From assembly GCA_031266775.1 (NCBI GenBank), contig JAISAQ010000063.1, positions 1 to 59,541 on the forward strand: a stretch of 59,541 nucleotides of DNA, read 5' to 3'. Origin of the DNA: Treponema sp. Lineage in GTDB: Bacteria > Spirochaetota > Spirochaetia > Treponematales > Breznakiellaceae. Made by a program: the position numbers and the translations under genes. The notes below the pieces were generated by a model. The model made no database searches. It was not told the origin of the DNA and was given only the letters and a program-made list of their open reading frames with translations. Shown here one piece after another: positions 34,090-43,232 of the stretch; position 1 is the stretch's first letter, and every line of letters begins with the position of its first letter.

Positions 34090-36792
34090 ATGGCTCAAAG
34101 GAGTTCTTCCTTTTTATCCGTGCTTGTTATCAGGATTCTGGCGGTTTTTACCGTTATTATCGCCGTGATAATCGGCGCGGGGCTTGGGCTTTCCCTCGCG
34201 GTTACGGCGAACATCAAAAACATGGAAAATTTCAGGGAATTTGCCCCCGCCCTGCCCACGAAAATACTTGATTCGGAGGGGATCCTTATCACCGAATTTT
34301 CGGCCGAGGAAAAACGGGAACTGGTATCCTTAAGCGAACTGCCCCGGCATCTCCTCTACGCCGCCCTGGCCCGTGAAGATCCCGATTTTTACAATCACAA
34401 GGGGTTCAGCGTGCGGGGCATTGCCAGGGCGGCGCTGGGCAGGCTCACAGGAAAAAACCTGGGGGGCGGCTCCACCATTACCCAGCAGGTTGCCGGAACC
34501 CTTTACACCAACCGTTTCGAAAAGACAATACGGCGAAAGATAAAGGAACTGTGGTGGGCCTTCCAGATGGAAAGGCGCTATACAAAGAACGAAATTCTTG
34601 AAATCTACCTTAATTACATGATAATGGGGCCGGGCACCTACGGGGTGGAGGCGGCAAGCAAATACTTCTTCGGCCACAGCGCCCGGGAGATCACCCTTGC
34701 CGAATCGGCGATCCTCGTGGTGCAGCTTTCAAGCCCCGTCCGCTATAACCCCCTGGACAATCCCAACGTGGCCCGCGACCGCCAGCTTTCGGTTCTTAAC
34801 CGCATGGTGGAAATGGGGTACTGCACCCGCGGGGAGGCGGACGCTTCCTTTGAGGCGTACTGGGACAATTACGATTACACCCGGGCGTCCGTGTCGGCCT
34901 ATTACGACCGCGAGGACAAGGCGCCCTGGTTCAGCGAGTATGTCAGGCGGGAACTTGACGGCATGATGTACGGCACCATGGATTATTACCGGGACGGCTA
35001 CACGGTACTCACCACGCTGAATCTTAAACACCAGGCGGCGGCGGCGAAGTACATGGAAGAAGGGCTTGTCAGGGCCAACAGGGAATTTGCCAAATCAAGG
35101 GGAACAAGCAATGTCCAGGCGGAAAGAACCTGGATACCCATTGTAGATCTCCTGACGCTCTCCTTTGATCTGGGAGACATACACGCCGCCTCGCGGGGGC
35201 AGAACGAGGCGAAGGCCCTTTCCCGCTATACCAAAACCATCAACCCCGTTGTGGACATGGCGGCCCTTGCCTTCGGGATACCGGACATCAAGATCATCAC
35301 CGGAGCGGCCTTTGGGGAACTGAAAAACACGACGGAACAGAACGTGGTGGAAGGGGCCCTTATCTCCATTGAAAATGAAACGGGTTACATTACCGCCATC
35401 ATAGGCGGCTCCAAATACGACGAATCCAACCAGCTTATACGGGCGACGCAGGGGACCATACAGCCGGGCAGCGCCTTCAAACCCCTGTACTATTCGGCGG
35501 CCATAGACAGCCGCAAACTTACCGCGGCGTCCCTTATCTACGACGTGCCCGTTGTCTTCCACAACGAGGACGGCACGCCCTATATTCCCCTCAACTTCAA
35601 GGGTGAATGGAAGGGGAGTCTCCTGCTCTACGACGCCCTGGCCCAGTCCATGAACGTCGCCTCGCTTAAAGTTCTTGACACCATAGGATTTGACGCCGCC
35701 ATAGACAGGGCCGCCGCCCTTTTGGACATTACCGATCCCGAACAGATACGGAACACCTTTCCAAGGGTCTACCCGCTGGGACTGGGGATCATCTCCGCGT
35801 CTCCCCTCCGCATGGCGCGGGCTTTTGCCGTCTTCGCCAACCAGGGCCGGGACGTAAGCCCCATTGCCATACGGGCTGTTGAAGACAGAAACGGCCGCAT
35901 AGTCCTTGACACCGAACGCGACGTAAGGGTGCGGCAGCAGCACATGGGAGAATCCGTTCAGGTGATAAGCCCGCAGAATGCGTACGTCATGACCAGCATA
36001 CTCAAAAAAACTGTGGAAACGGGGACCCTTGCCCACGGCGCGGGCTGGGGATCCAAATTCACCTTCAGGGATGAAAAAGGAAACCGCTTCAGAATGCCCG
36101 CGGCGGGAAAAACCGGCACCCCGCAAAACTGGTCCGACGCCTGGGCGGTGGGCTACACCCCCTACTACACAACCGCCATCTGGTTCGGTTTCGACCGGCC
36201 CGGCAATTCCCTCGGCGTTAACCTTACGGGCGCGACGCTGGCCGGCCCTGTCTGGGGGGACTACATGCGGGAAATACACCAGGGGCTTGCGCACCGTGAT
36301 TTTATACGCCCTTCTACGGGTATAGTCGAAGTAACGGTCTGCGCGAAATCGGGCCTCCTTAAAACGGCCGCGTGCAACGAGGGCGAAGTGACCCTTCCCT
36401 TCCTTGAGGGAACCCAGCCGCGCGGTTACTGTACCATGCACGGCGGGGCTCCCTCCTATGAACGGTTTGCCGTCACCGGGCCCCTTAACCTGGAGGGCGA
36501 CATTGTCCTTGAGTCGCTTCCCATGCCGACATTAAGGACGGATCTTCTTCCTGAAATCAGGCCCGGTAATTCCCGGAACGCGCAGCCGGTGTCATCTTCC
36601 GGCAGCACGCGGAACCGCCCCGCGCAGGGCCGCGCGCCGCGGAACGCCCCCGGGGTCCAAAACAGCGGGCCTGAAAGTGAGTCCCGGACAGCCGAAAACG
36701 CGGCCCCCGCCGCACCCGGCGCGGAGGACGAGTTTCCCGGCGCGGACGACTTTGGCCTTGACATGCCCTCATACAATCCCCTGCTGGATTAG
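34090..36792 (+). CDS. mrcA: Penicillin-binding protein 1A, bifunctional
   Basis: This 900-aa class A PBP has one N-terminal membrane helix, a glycosyltransferase domain with REDPDFYNHKGFSVRGIAR (catalytic Glu) and QQVAGTLYTNRFEKT, and a transpeptidase domain with the active-site S461 in QPGSAFKPLYY, an SMN-type motif (QSMNVASL) and KTGTPQNWSDAW. The C-terminus is a proline/alanine-rich low-complexity tail of about 100 residues. It polymerises and cross-links peptidoglycan. The ATG at 34090 is preferred over the in-frame TTG 34054, which would fall in the promoter. Confidence 0.96.
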   Translation: MAQRSSSFLSVLVIRILAVFTVIIAVIIGAGLGLSLAVTANIKNMENFREFAPALPTKILDSEGILITEFSAEEKRELVSLSELPRHLLYAALAREDPDFYNHKGFSVRGIARAALGRLTGKNLGGGSTITQQVAGTLYTNRFEKTIRRKIKELWWAFQMERRYTKNEILEIYLNYMIMGPGTYGVEAASKYFFGHSAREITLAESAILVVQLSSPVRYNPLDNPNVARDRQLSVLNRMVEMGYCTRGEADASFEAYWDNYDYTRASVSAYYDREDKAPWFSEYVRRELDGMMYGTMDYYRDGYTVLTTLNLKHQAAAAKYMEEGLVRANREFAKSRGTSNVQAERTWIPIVDLLTLSFDLGDIHAASRGQNEAKALSRYTKTINPVVDMAALAFGIPDIKIITGAAFGELKNTTEQNVVEGALISIENETGYITAIIGGSKYDESNQLIRATQGTIQPGSAFKPLYYSAAIDSRKLTAASLIYDVPVVFHNEDGTPYIPLNFKGEWKGSLLLYDALAQSMNVASLKVLDTIGFDAAIDRAAALLDITDPEQIRNTFPRVYPLGLGIISASPLRMARAFAVFANQGRDVSPIAIRAVEDRNGRIVLDTERDVRVRQQHMGESVQVISPQNAYVMTSILKKTVETGTLAHGAGWGSKFTFRDEKGNRFRMPAAGKTGTPQNWSDAWAVGYTPYYTTAIWFGFDRPGNSLGVNLTGATLAGPVWGDYMREIHQGLAHRDFIRPSTGIVEVTVCAKSGLLKTAACNEGEVTLPFLEGTQPRGYCTMHGGAPSYERFAVTGPLNLEGDIVLESLPMPTLRTDLLPEIRPGNSRNAQPVSSSGSTRNRPAQGRAPRNAPGVQNSGPESESRTAENAAPAAPGAEDEFPGADDFGLDMPSYNPLLD

Positions 36793-36796
36793 GGCC

Positions 36797-37189
36797 GTGC
36801 GGATTCCCGTGAACGACATCATTGTAAAGAAACGCGTCCGCAAAGATCTGGGCGACATATCCGCCCTTGCCGAAAGCATGAGGCGCTACGGGCAGATAAG
36901 CCCCGTTTTCGTAGGCAAAAACAACGTACTTATCGCCGGGGAAAGACGGCTTGAGGCGGCCCGCTTGCTGGGGTGGCGCACCATCAACGCGGTTATCGCC
37001 GAAACGTCGCTTCCGCTTTCCCTTCTGGAAATGGAAATCGAAGAAAACATCCAGAGGCGGGATTTTACGGCCGAAGAAGAAGCCGAGGCGCTCAGGCGTC
37101 TGTACCGGCTGCGCAGACCCGGATTCTTCCGCCGGCTGTGGAACACCGTTCTGGTGTTTTTCAGGCGGCTTTTCGGAACAGCCGCTTGA
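36797..37189 (+). CDS. ParB N-terminal-domain protein
   Basis: This 130-aa protein is essentially one ParB/Spo0J N-terminal (CTPase-type) domain: RKDLGDISALAESMRRYGQISP and LIAGERRLEAARLLGW (the GERR box). No central DNA-binding HTH or dimerisation domain follows; instead the end is basic and hydrophobic (FFRRLWNTVLVFFRRLFG), perhaps a membrane-associating helix. GTG 36797 is the likely start, right after the PBP1A stop. Its stop overlaps the next gene's TTG. It is not a normal chromosome-partition ParB. Confidence 0.75.
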   Translation: MRIPVNDIIVKKRVRKDLGDISALAESMRRYGQISPVFVGKNNVLIAGERRLEAARLLGWRTINAVIAETSLPLSLLEMEIEENIQRRDFTAEEEAEALRRLYRLRRPGFFRRLWNTVLVFFRRLFGTAA

Positions 37190-40100
37190 CAAATCGGGCG
37201 GCGCCGTTTGGCGGAATAAAAAAAATATCAAAGAACCTGTACACTCCCGTTGAGAAGTTTGTAAGCAGGCTGGGATTCGGGATGAGGACCAAGCTCATCA
37301 TCATATTCGTCATCATCAAGGTCATTCCCCTTATTCTCCTTACCCTTATGGCATGGCGCCAGGCGGTCATGCTGGGAAAAGAGCTTAACCGGCGTACCGG
37401 GGAACTTACCGGCAGGGCGAACGCCGCGCTGCTTGAAATGGGGCGGATAGCGGTGGACGATTCGGTCAGGGCGCTGAACGATCTTGCCACCGACGACATA
37501 GAACGGATAAGCACCGGCATGGCAAAGCAGGTGGCGGATTTTCTCTACGGGAGGGACGGCGATATACTGTACGCGGCGTCCCTTCCGCCGGATGAAAAGG
37601 ACTATTCCCTCTTTATCGAAAACCGCAGGGGCAGCATCGTAAAGCAGGGCGCCTGGAAACTTGCCCCGGATGGTCTCTCGTGGATCCCCGCCGGCGCGCC
37701 TCCCGAAGCGCCGCCTCTTCCGGCGGGGGAAGTTTCATCTTCCAACCGTGAAAACGACGGAAATTTCCGCTACCGGCCGCCTGACGCATACGAAACCGAA
37801 TCGCGCCCGCTGTACCTGGAAATGACCTTTGTAGATCCCGCCGGCAACGAGCGGGTCAAGGTTACCAGTTCTTCCCGTATGGATAAAACGCTCAAAAACA
37901 TCGCCGAAAGGCGGAATACCTACGTAAAGGCGGAGACCTATTTTGAGGATCTGAAAAAACTCAAACCCGGCGAAATTTATGTTTCCGACGTGATAGGCGC
38001 CTATGTTCCTTCGCGGCTTATCGGCATGTACACGCCGGAAAACACCGCGGCAAGGGGCCTTCCCTTTGTGCCCGAGGAAGAAGCTTACGCCGGAATGGAA
38101 AATCCGCTGGGAAGGCGCTTTCAGGGGATCGTGCGGTGGGCGTCGCCTGTAACGGAAAACGGGCGGATAAAGGGCTACGTGACCCTTGCCCTGGATCACG
38201 ATCACATTATGGAGTTTACCGACCACACCACGCCCATGCGGGAACGGTACACGGAACTGCCCAGCGCCTACGAGGGCAATTACGCCTTTATCTGGGACTA
38301 TAAATGCCGGAACATCTGCCACCCCCGCCATCATTCCATCGCGGGCTACAATCCGGAATCAGGCGAGCCTGAAATTCCCTGGCTTGAGGAAACGGTATAC
38401 GGCGACTGGCAGGCGTCGGGAAAACCCTACAACGAATTCATCAAGGATTACCCGGTCTTCGACAACCAGTCGCGCGGTAAAAAACCCGCGGACACCCTTA
38501 CCAGGCAGGGGCTCGTGGGCCTTGACGGCCGCTATCTCAACCACGCCCCCCAGTGCACCGGCTGGTTCGATTTGACAGGCGAAGGCGGGTCGGGATCGTT
38601 CCTCATTTTGTGGAGCGGACTCTGGAAGCTGACCACGGCGGCGGCCATTCCCTATTACACCGGCCGCTATGGCCAATCGAAGCGGGGTTTCGGCTTTGTC
38701 ACCATAGGCGCGGGCTTTGAGGATTTTGACAGGCCGGCGCGGGACATGGAAACCACGCTGGACGGCGTCATCGCCGGTACGGACCGGGATCTTGCCGGGG
38801 CGGCGGACGAAACAAAAACAGCCATAGAGGAGAATCTGTTCAGTACCGCGGTAAAGCTCGCCGTCTCGGCCGGACTCATGATCCTCCTTGTCGTCTTTAT
38901 CGCCATCTGGATGGCTTCGATTTTTACCCGCAGTGTTACAAGGCTCATCGGCGGCATTTCCCGTTTCCGTTCGGGGGAACGCGGCTTCCGCTTCAACGCC
39001 CCGGTAAAGGACGAAATGGGCACGCTTGCCGATTCGTTTGATGAAATGGCGGACAGCCTTGTGAAAAGCGACCGGGGCCCCCTTGTTATCACCGACATGC
39101 GGCACCGCATCATTTACGTGAACGAGGAAGGGCTGAAAATTCTTCACCTTACCCTTGATGAATCAACGGGAAAAAATTACGACGATCTCAGCATCTACCC
39201 CGCCGGTTCCACCTTTGATCCTGTCGCCGCCCTCGACGCCGGAAAGGAAACGGACATATTCTACGAGGAAACGTCAAAACGCCACTACAAGGGGAACGCC
39301 ACCTACCTTACGGACAGGGAAGGCGGGAACATCGGGTACATCATCACCTCCGCGGATATAACGGAGATCATAGAACAGCAGCGGAAAATTTCCGAACAGC
39401 GGAACCTTCTGGACCGCATCTTCTCCTCGTCACCGGATATCATCTGGTACCAGAGCCCGGACAGAAAAATCCTTGCCGCCAACCCCCGGTACGCGTCCAT
39501 GTTCGCAAAAACGCCCGAAGAAATTACCGGGCGCGGCATAGCGGAATTTATGCCGGCTTCCCGCTTTGACCTTGCCGAAACAAAAAACAGGGAAGCCTTT
39601 GCGCTGCACAGGCCGCTGTACTACGAGGACAAGTTTCCCTTTCCGGACGGCCACCTTGAAGTTCTCGAACTGGTGCTGACCCCCATCTTCGACGGGCAGG
39701 ACAAGCCCGCCGGACTGCTCGGCTTTGGCCGCGACGTATCGGCCCGTGTTCACATTGAAAACGAACTCCGCCACACGCAGGAGGAACTGGAGGAAGCGGC
39801 GCGGGAGGCGCAGAAGGCAAACGAACACAAGGGGGATTTCCTCGCCCGCATGAGCCACGAGATACGCACGCCCATGAACGCCATCATAGGGATGACGGAT
39901 ATTGTAAAAAAGAAACTTTCAGGCGCGGAAAACATTTCACAGGACATTATGGGGAATATCGGGCAGATAGAAATTTCTTCCCGGCATCTTCTGGGACTGC
40001 TCAACGACATACTGGACATATCGAAAATAGAAGCGGGGAAAATAGAACTCTCAAAAGAAGCGGCCGATCTTCTGAAACTTGCCGGGACCGCGGCCGCCAT

Positions 40101-40971
40101 TGTACAGCCCCGCTGTGATGAAAAAAACATCACCCTCCACACGCGCTTTGACATCTCAGGCGGAACGGCCTTCATGACCGATCCGCTGAGGCTCAGGCAG
40201 GTGCTTATTAACCTCCTTGGGAACGCGGTCAAATTCACCCCGCCGGACGGCAGGATAGATTTTACCGTAACGGAAAAAGAACGGCGCGGCAGGGAGGCCC
40301 TGTTTCACTTCGCCGTGCGGGACAACGGCATAGGCATTACGGAACAGGCGCAGTCCATGCTCTTTAGGCCCTTTGAGCAGGCGAACAGCGGCATTTCGCA
40401 GAAATACGGCGGAACGGGACTCGGGCTTGTCATAAGCCGGAATATCGTGCAGATGCTCGGCGGTGACATCACCGTAAAGAGCAGGGAGAAAGAAGGCAGC
40501 GAGTTCGGTTTTTCCGTGTGGTTTACAGAGTCGCAAACAGAAACCGGAAAAGAGACTTCCGTCAGCGGCACACCGGACCTTTTCAAAGACAGGCGCGCCC
40601 TGCTTGTTGACGACGTGGAAATAAACCGCGTCATCGCGGTAAACCTTCTTGAACATACAGGCATTGCCATAGACGAAGCCGGGGACGGGGAAGAGGCGCT
40701 GCGCATCTTCCGCGCGTCGCCTGAGTACACCTACGACATCATCTACATGGATGTACAGATGCCGGGCATGAACGGCTACGACACATCCAGGGCCATACGA
40801 AACCTTGACCGGAAAGACGCGAAGACCGTGCCCATAGTGGCGCTTACCGCCAACGCCTTCAGGGAAGATATAGACAAGGCGCTGGCCAGCGGCATGAACG
40901 CGCACCTGGCAAAGCCCATGGACAACGAAAAGGTCCTTGAAATTACCGTTAAACTGCTTTTGGAACGTTAA
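37186..40971 (+). CDS. Giant hybrid histidine kinase (HAMP-PAS-PAS-HisKA-HATPase-REC)
   Basis: This is about 1261 aa if translation starts at TTG 37186, which overlaps the preceding stop (TTGA); ATG 37282 is a shorter alternative. It has a first membrane helix (LIIIFVIIKVIPLILLTL), a large extracytoplasmic sensor of about 500 aa, a second helix (LMILLVVFIAIWMASIF), HAMP, two PAS domains (LVITDMRHRIIYVNEEGL; IFSSSPDIIWYQS), HisKA with H891 (SHEIRTPMNAIIG), HATPase (DNGIGI, GGTGLGLVISRN) and a receiver with D1189 (IIYMDVQMPGMNG). It senses an external signal, possibly linked to the cell wall given its neighbours. Confidence 0.92.
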   Translation: MTNRAAPFGGIKKISKNLYTPVEKFVSRLGFGMRTKLIIIFVIIKVIPLILLTLMAWRQAVMLGKELNRRTGELTGRANAALLEMGRIAVDDSVRALNDLATDDIERISTGMAKQVADFLYGRDGDILYAASLPPDEKDYSLFIENRRGSIVKQGAWKLAPDGLSWIPAGAPPEAPPLPAGEVSSSNRENDGNFRYRPPDAYETESRPLYLEMTFVDPAGNERVKVTSSSRMDKTLKNIAERRNTYVKAETYFEDLKKLKPGEIYVSDVIGAYVPSRLIGMYTPENTAARGLPFVPEEEAYAGMENPLGRRFQGIVRWASPVTENGRIKGYVTLALDHDHIMEFTDHTTPMRERYTELPSAYEGNYAFIWDYKCRNICHPRHHSIAGYNPESGEPEIPWLEETVYGDWQASGKPYNEFIKDYPVFDNQSRGKKPADTLTRQGLVGLDGRYLNHAPQCTGWFDLTGEGGSGSFLILWSGLWKLTTAAAIPYYTGRYGQSKRGFGFVTIGAGFEDFDRPARDMETTLDGVIAGTDRDLAGAADETKTAIEENLFSTAVKLAVSAGLMILLVVFIAIWMASIFTRSVTRLIGGISRFRSGERGFRFNAPVKDEMGTLADSFDEMADSLVKSDRGPLVITDMRHRIIYVNEEGLKILHLTLDESTGKNYDDLSIYPAGSTFDPVAALDAGKETDIFYEETSKRHYKGNATYLTDREGGNIGYIITSADITEIIEQQRKISEQRNLLDRIFSSSPDIIWYQSPDRKILAANPRYASMFAKTPEEITGRGIAEFMPASRFDLAETKNREAFALHRPLYYEDKFPFPDGHLEVLELVLTPIFDGQDKPAGLLGFGRDVSARVHIENELRHTQEELEEAAREAQKANEHKGDFLARMSHEIRTPMNAIIGMTDIVKKKLSGAENISQDIMGNIGQIEISSRHLLGLLNDILDISKIEAGKIELSKEAADLLKLAGTAAAIVQPRCDEKNITLHTRFDISGGTAFMTDPLRLRQVLINLLGNAVKFTPPDGRIDFTVTEKERRGREALFHFAVRDNGIGITEQAQSMLFRPFEQANSGISQKYGGTGLGLVISRNIVQMLGGDITVKSREKEGSEFGFSVWFTESQTETGKETSVSGTPDLFKDRRALLVDDVEINRVIAVNLLEHTGIAIDEAGDGEEALRIFRASPEYTYDIIYMDVQMPGMNGYDTSRAIRNLDRKDAKTVPIVALTANAFREDIDKALASGMNAHLAKPMDNEKVLEITVKLLLER

Positions 40972-43040
40972 GAAGGCTTATGGGCGGCCTTTTTCTCGAA
41001 ATGGGAAAATTCCATTGTAAAGGCCGCGCGTCCCTGGCTTACCGAGCGGAGGGATGTCATGAAGCCGAACATCTTTGCCATGGGAGCTTCGGCCTTTATC
41101 TCGTCCACGTGGGGTTTCGATTCCATGCTGAGCACGCTGCCGCCGCGCTGGGTCACAAGGCTCATCACGTCCCCGACAAATTCACCGGGAGAAGAGAGGT
41201 TTACCGCCATGATGGGCTCAAGAAGCACGGGGCCCGCCGCCCGGGCGGCTTCGTCAAACGCCATGCTGGCGCAGGCTTCAAAGGCGAATTCGGTTCCGGT
41301 AAGCTCCGAATAATCAAGGCCGGTAACGGTTACCGCGACATCCGCGCAGGGATAGCCCATGACTATGCCCGATGAAAGCGCGCCCCGTACGCCCCGCTCG
41401 ACAGCGTCAAAAATCCCGCCGGGAATACCCGCGCGGCTTTTGACCGTACAGGCGTATTTGTTGCCCGTCCCCCGTCCCGCCCCTTCCACCACAAGGCTGA
41501 CAGAGGCGGCGTTTTCCTTTCCCGCCATGACACGTGAAAAAGTTTCCGTATGGTCCGCGCGCTTTTCCACCGATTCGCGGTAGGTGACCTGGGGGTTCCC
41601 CGCTCTGACGGCGAGCCTGTACTCCTTGAGTATGCGCGTCACAAGAACGTCCAGATGCAGCTCCCCCATTCCCGATATGATAAGCTGGCCTGTCTCCTCG
41701 TTTTCCTTCGTGGTAAAAGTGGGATCTTCTTTTGAAAGTATGGCGAGGATCTCGCGGAGTCTTTCCTGATCCGACATGGTACCCGGCTCAAGGGACACGG
41801 AAATAACCGGCTCGGGGAACTTCATCTTCTCCAGCACCACGGGCCACCCTTCGCTTCCTACGGTATCCCCCGTCTGGGCAAGTTTCATCCCTATGATCAC
41901 CCCTATGTCTCCGGCGGCAAGCTCCTCCATGGGTTCGGACTTGTTGGAGTGCATGCGCAGAATGCGGTTGGCCCGCTCCCGCTTCTTCTTGCCGATATTA
42001 AAGACTACACTTCCGGGCTTAAGCGCTCCCGAATACATGCGTACATAACAGAGGCTTCCGGCTTCCCTGTCGTTCTGTATCTTGAAAACAAGCCCCAAAG
42101 GCGGGCCTAGAGGATCGCACGGTATGGAAAGGTCTTCTTCTTTTTTAAGATGATGCCCCTGAGCGGGAACCGCCTCGTCGGGAGCGGGAAGATAATCAAC
42201 CAGGGCGTCTATGAGCGGCTGGACGCCCATGTTGCGGCGGGAAGCGCCGGCAAACATGGGAAGCAGAGAGCGGCGCAATACCGCCTTTCGCAGTTCACGC
42301 CGCAAAAGGACGCATTCGAGTTCTTCACCGGCAAGGTACTTTTCGGTAACGGTATCGGAAAAGGCCGAAAGGGCGTCTATGAGTTTTTCCCGCCAGAGCA
42401 AGGCAAGCTGCCGCCGCGACGGATCAACGGGAGAATAGCTCTGCCTTTCGCCTTCGCTCCCCTCCCAGCGCACTTCGCGCATTTCGACAAGATCGATAAC
42501 ACCTTCAAAATTCCCTTCGCTTCCTATGGGAATTTGAAGGGCGGCCGTTTTGACGCCGAGCCTTGAGGCGACATTGTCAAGAACAGAGAAAAAATCCGCC
42601 CCGGCCCTGTCCATCTTGTTGACATAGCCTATACAGGGCACGCGGTAGCGTTCGGCCTGGCGCCATACCGTCTCGGTCTGGGGCTGGACGCCGTGGACCG
42701 CGTCGAAAATGGCCACCGCGCCGTCAAGGACACGGAGGGAACGTTCCACCTCGGCGGTAAAATCAACGTGTCCGGGCGTGTCGATAATGTTAATCTGATA
42801 TTTTGAACCGGAGGACTCCGCGGGGCCGTCTTCCTTCCGCCACCACGCGGTAGTGGCGGCGCTCTGTATCGTAATGCCCCGTTCCTGCTCCTGTTCCATC
42901 CAGTCCATTATCGCCTCGCCGTCATCGACTTCACCGATGCGGTGACTCTTCCCCGTGTAATAAAGGATGCGTTCGGTAGTGGTTGTCTTGCCGGCGTCAA
43001 TGTGGGCCATGATGCCGATGTTGCGCATGTTTTTAAGCAT
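40968..43040 (-). CDS. fusA: Elongation factor G paralogue
   Basis: This 690-aa translational GTPase has the full EF-G layout: G1 AHIDAGKTTTTERIL, switch/G2 region EQERGITIQSAAT, G3 DTPGHVDFT, G4 NKMD, then domains II-V ending in MFGFMTSLRSVSQGRAAFTM. Spirochaetes usually carry two EF-G-like factors (spd-type), one for translocation and one for recycling; I cannot tell which this is. It is alone, not in a str operon. Its last codons overlap the tail of the kinase gene on the other strand (stop codons share two bases). Confidence 0.93.
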   Translation of the reverse strand: MLKNMRNIGIMAHIDAGKTTTTERILYYTGKSHRIGEVDDGEAIMDWMEQEQERGITIQSAATTAWWRKEDGPAESSGSKYQINIIDTPGHVDFTAEVERSLRVLDGAVAIFDAVHGVQPQTETVWRQAERYRVPCIGYVNKMDRAGADFFSVLDNVASRLGVKTAALQIPIGSEGNFEGVIDLVEMREVRWEGSEGERQSYSPVDPSRRQLALLWREKLIDALSAFSDTVTEKYLAGEELECVLLRRELRKAVLRRSLLPMFAGASRRNMGVQPLIDALVDYLPAPDEAVPAQGHHLKKEEDLSIPCDPLGPPLGLVFKIQNDREAGSLCYVRMYSGALKPGSVVFNIGKKKRERANRILRMHSNKSEPMEELAAGDIGVIIGMKLAQTGDTVGSEGWPVVLEKMKFPEPVISVSLEPGTMSDQERLREILAILSKEDPTFTTKENEETGQLIISGMGELHLDVLVTRILKEYRLAVRAGNPQVTYRESVEKRADHTETFSRVMAGKENAASVSLVVEGAGRGTGNKYACTVKSRAGIPGGIFDAVERGVRGALSSGIVMGYPCADVAVTVTGLDYSELTGTEFAFEACASMAFDEAARAAGPVLLEPIMAVNLSSPGEFVGDVMSLVTQRGGSVLSMESKPHVDEIKAEAPMAKMFGFMTSLRSVSQGRAAFTMEFSHFEKKAAHKPS

Positions 43041-43047
43041 TTACCGT

Positions 43048-43076
43048 ATTTTACTCCGAACGGAAACAAAAAGCAA
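43048..43076 (-). promoter_or_regulatory. Promoter of EF-G gene, leaderless type
   Basis: Minus-strand TTGCTT (43076-43071) and TAAAAT (43053-43048) are 17 nt apart. The -10 ends 7 nt before ATG 43040. Confidence 0.55.
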
Positions 43077-43232
43077 CGCAAAGCGCGGACCGCAAAGGCT
43101 CAAGGCCAGGGCAGGCTTTTCCGCAGATAAATATTGCGCAAATTCATTTCCGGGATTATGCTTGAATAATAAGGCTTTTTCAAATCTTCGATTCTGAATG
43201 AGCGAATTTGGATACCAGGAGTAATCGGAATA

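Noticed and set aside
35095-36441. 448-codon open frame opposite PBP1A
   Set aside because: Antisense shadow of a clearly functional gene.
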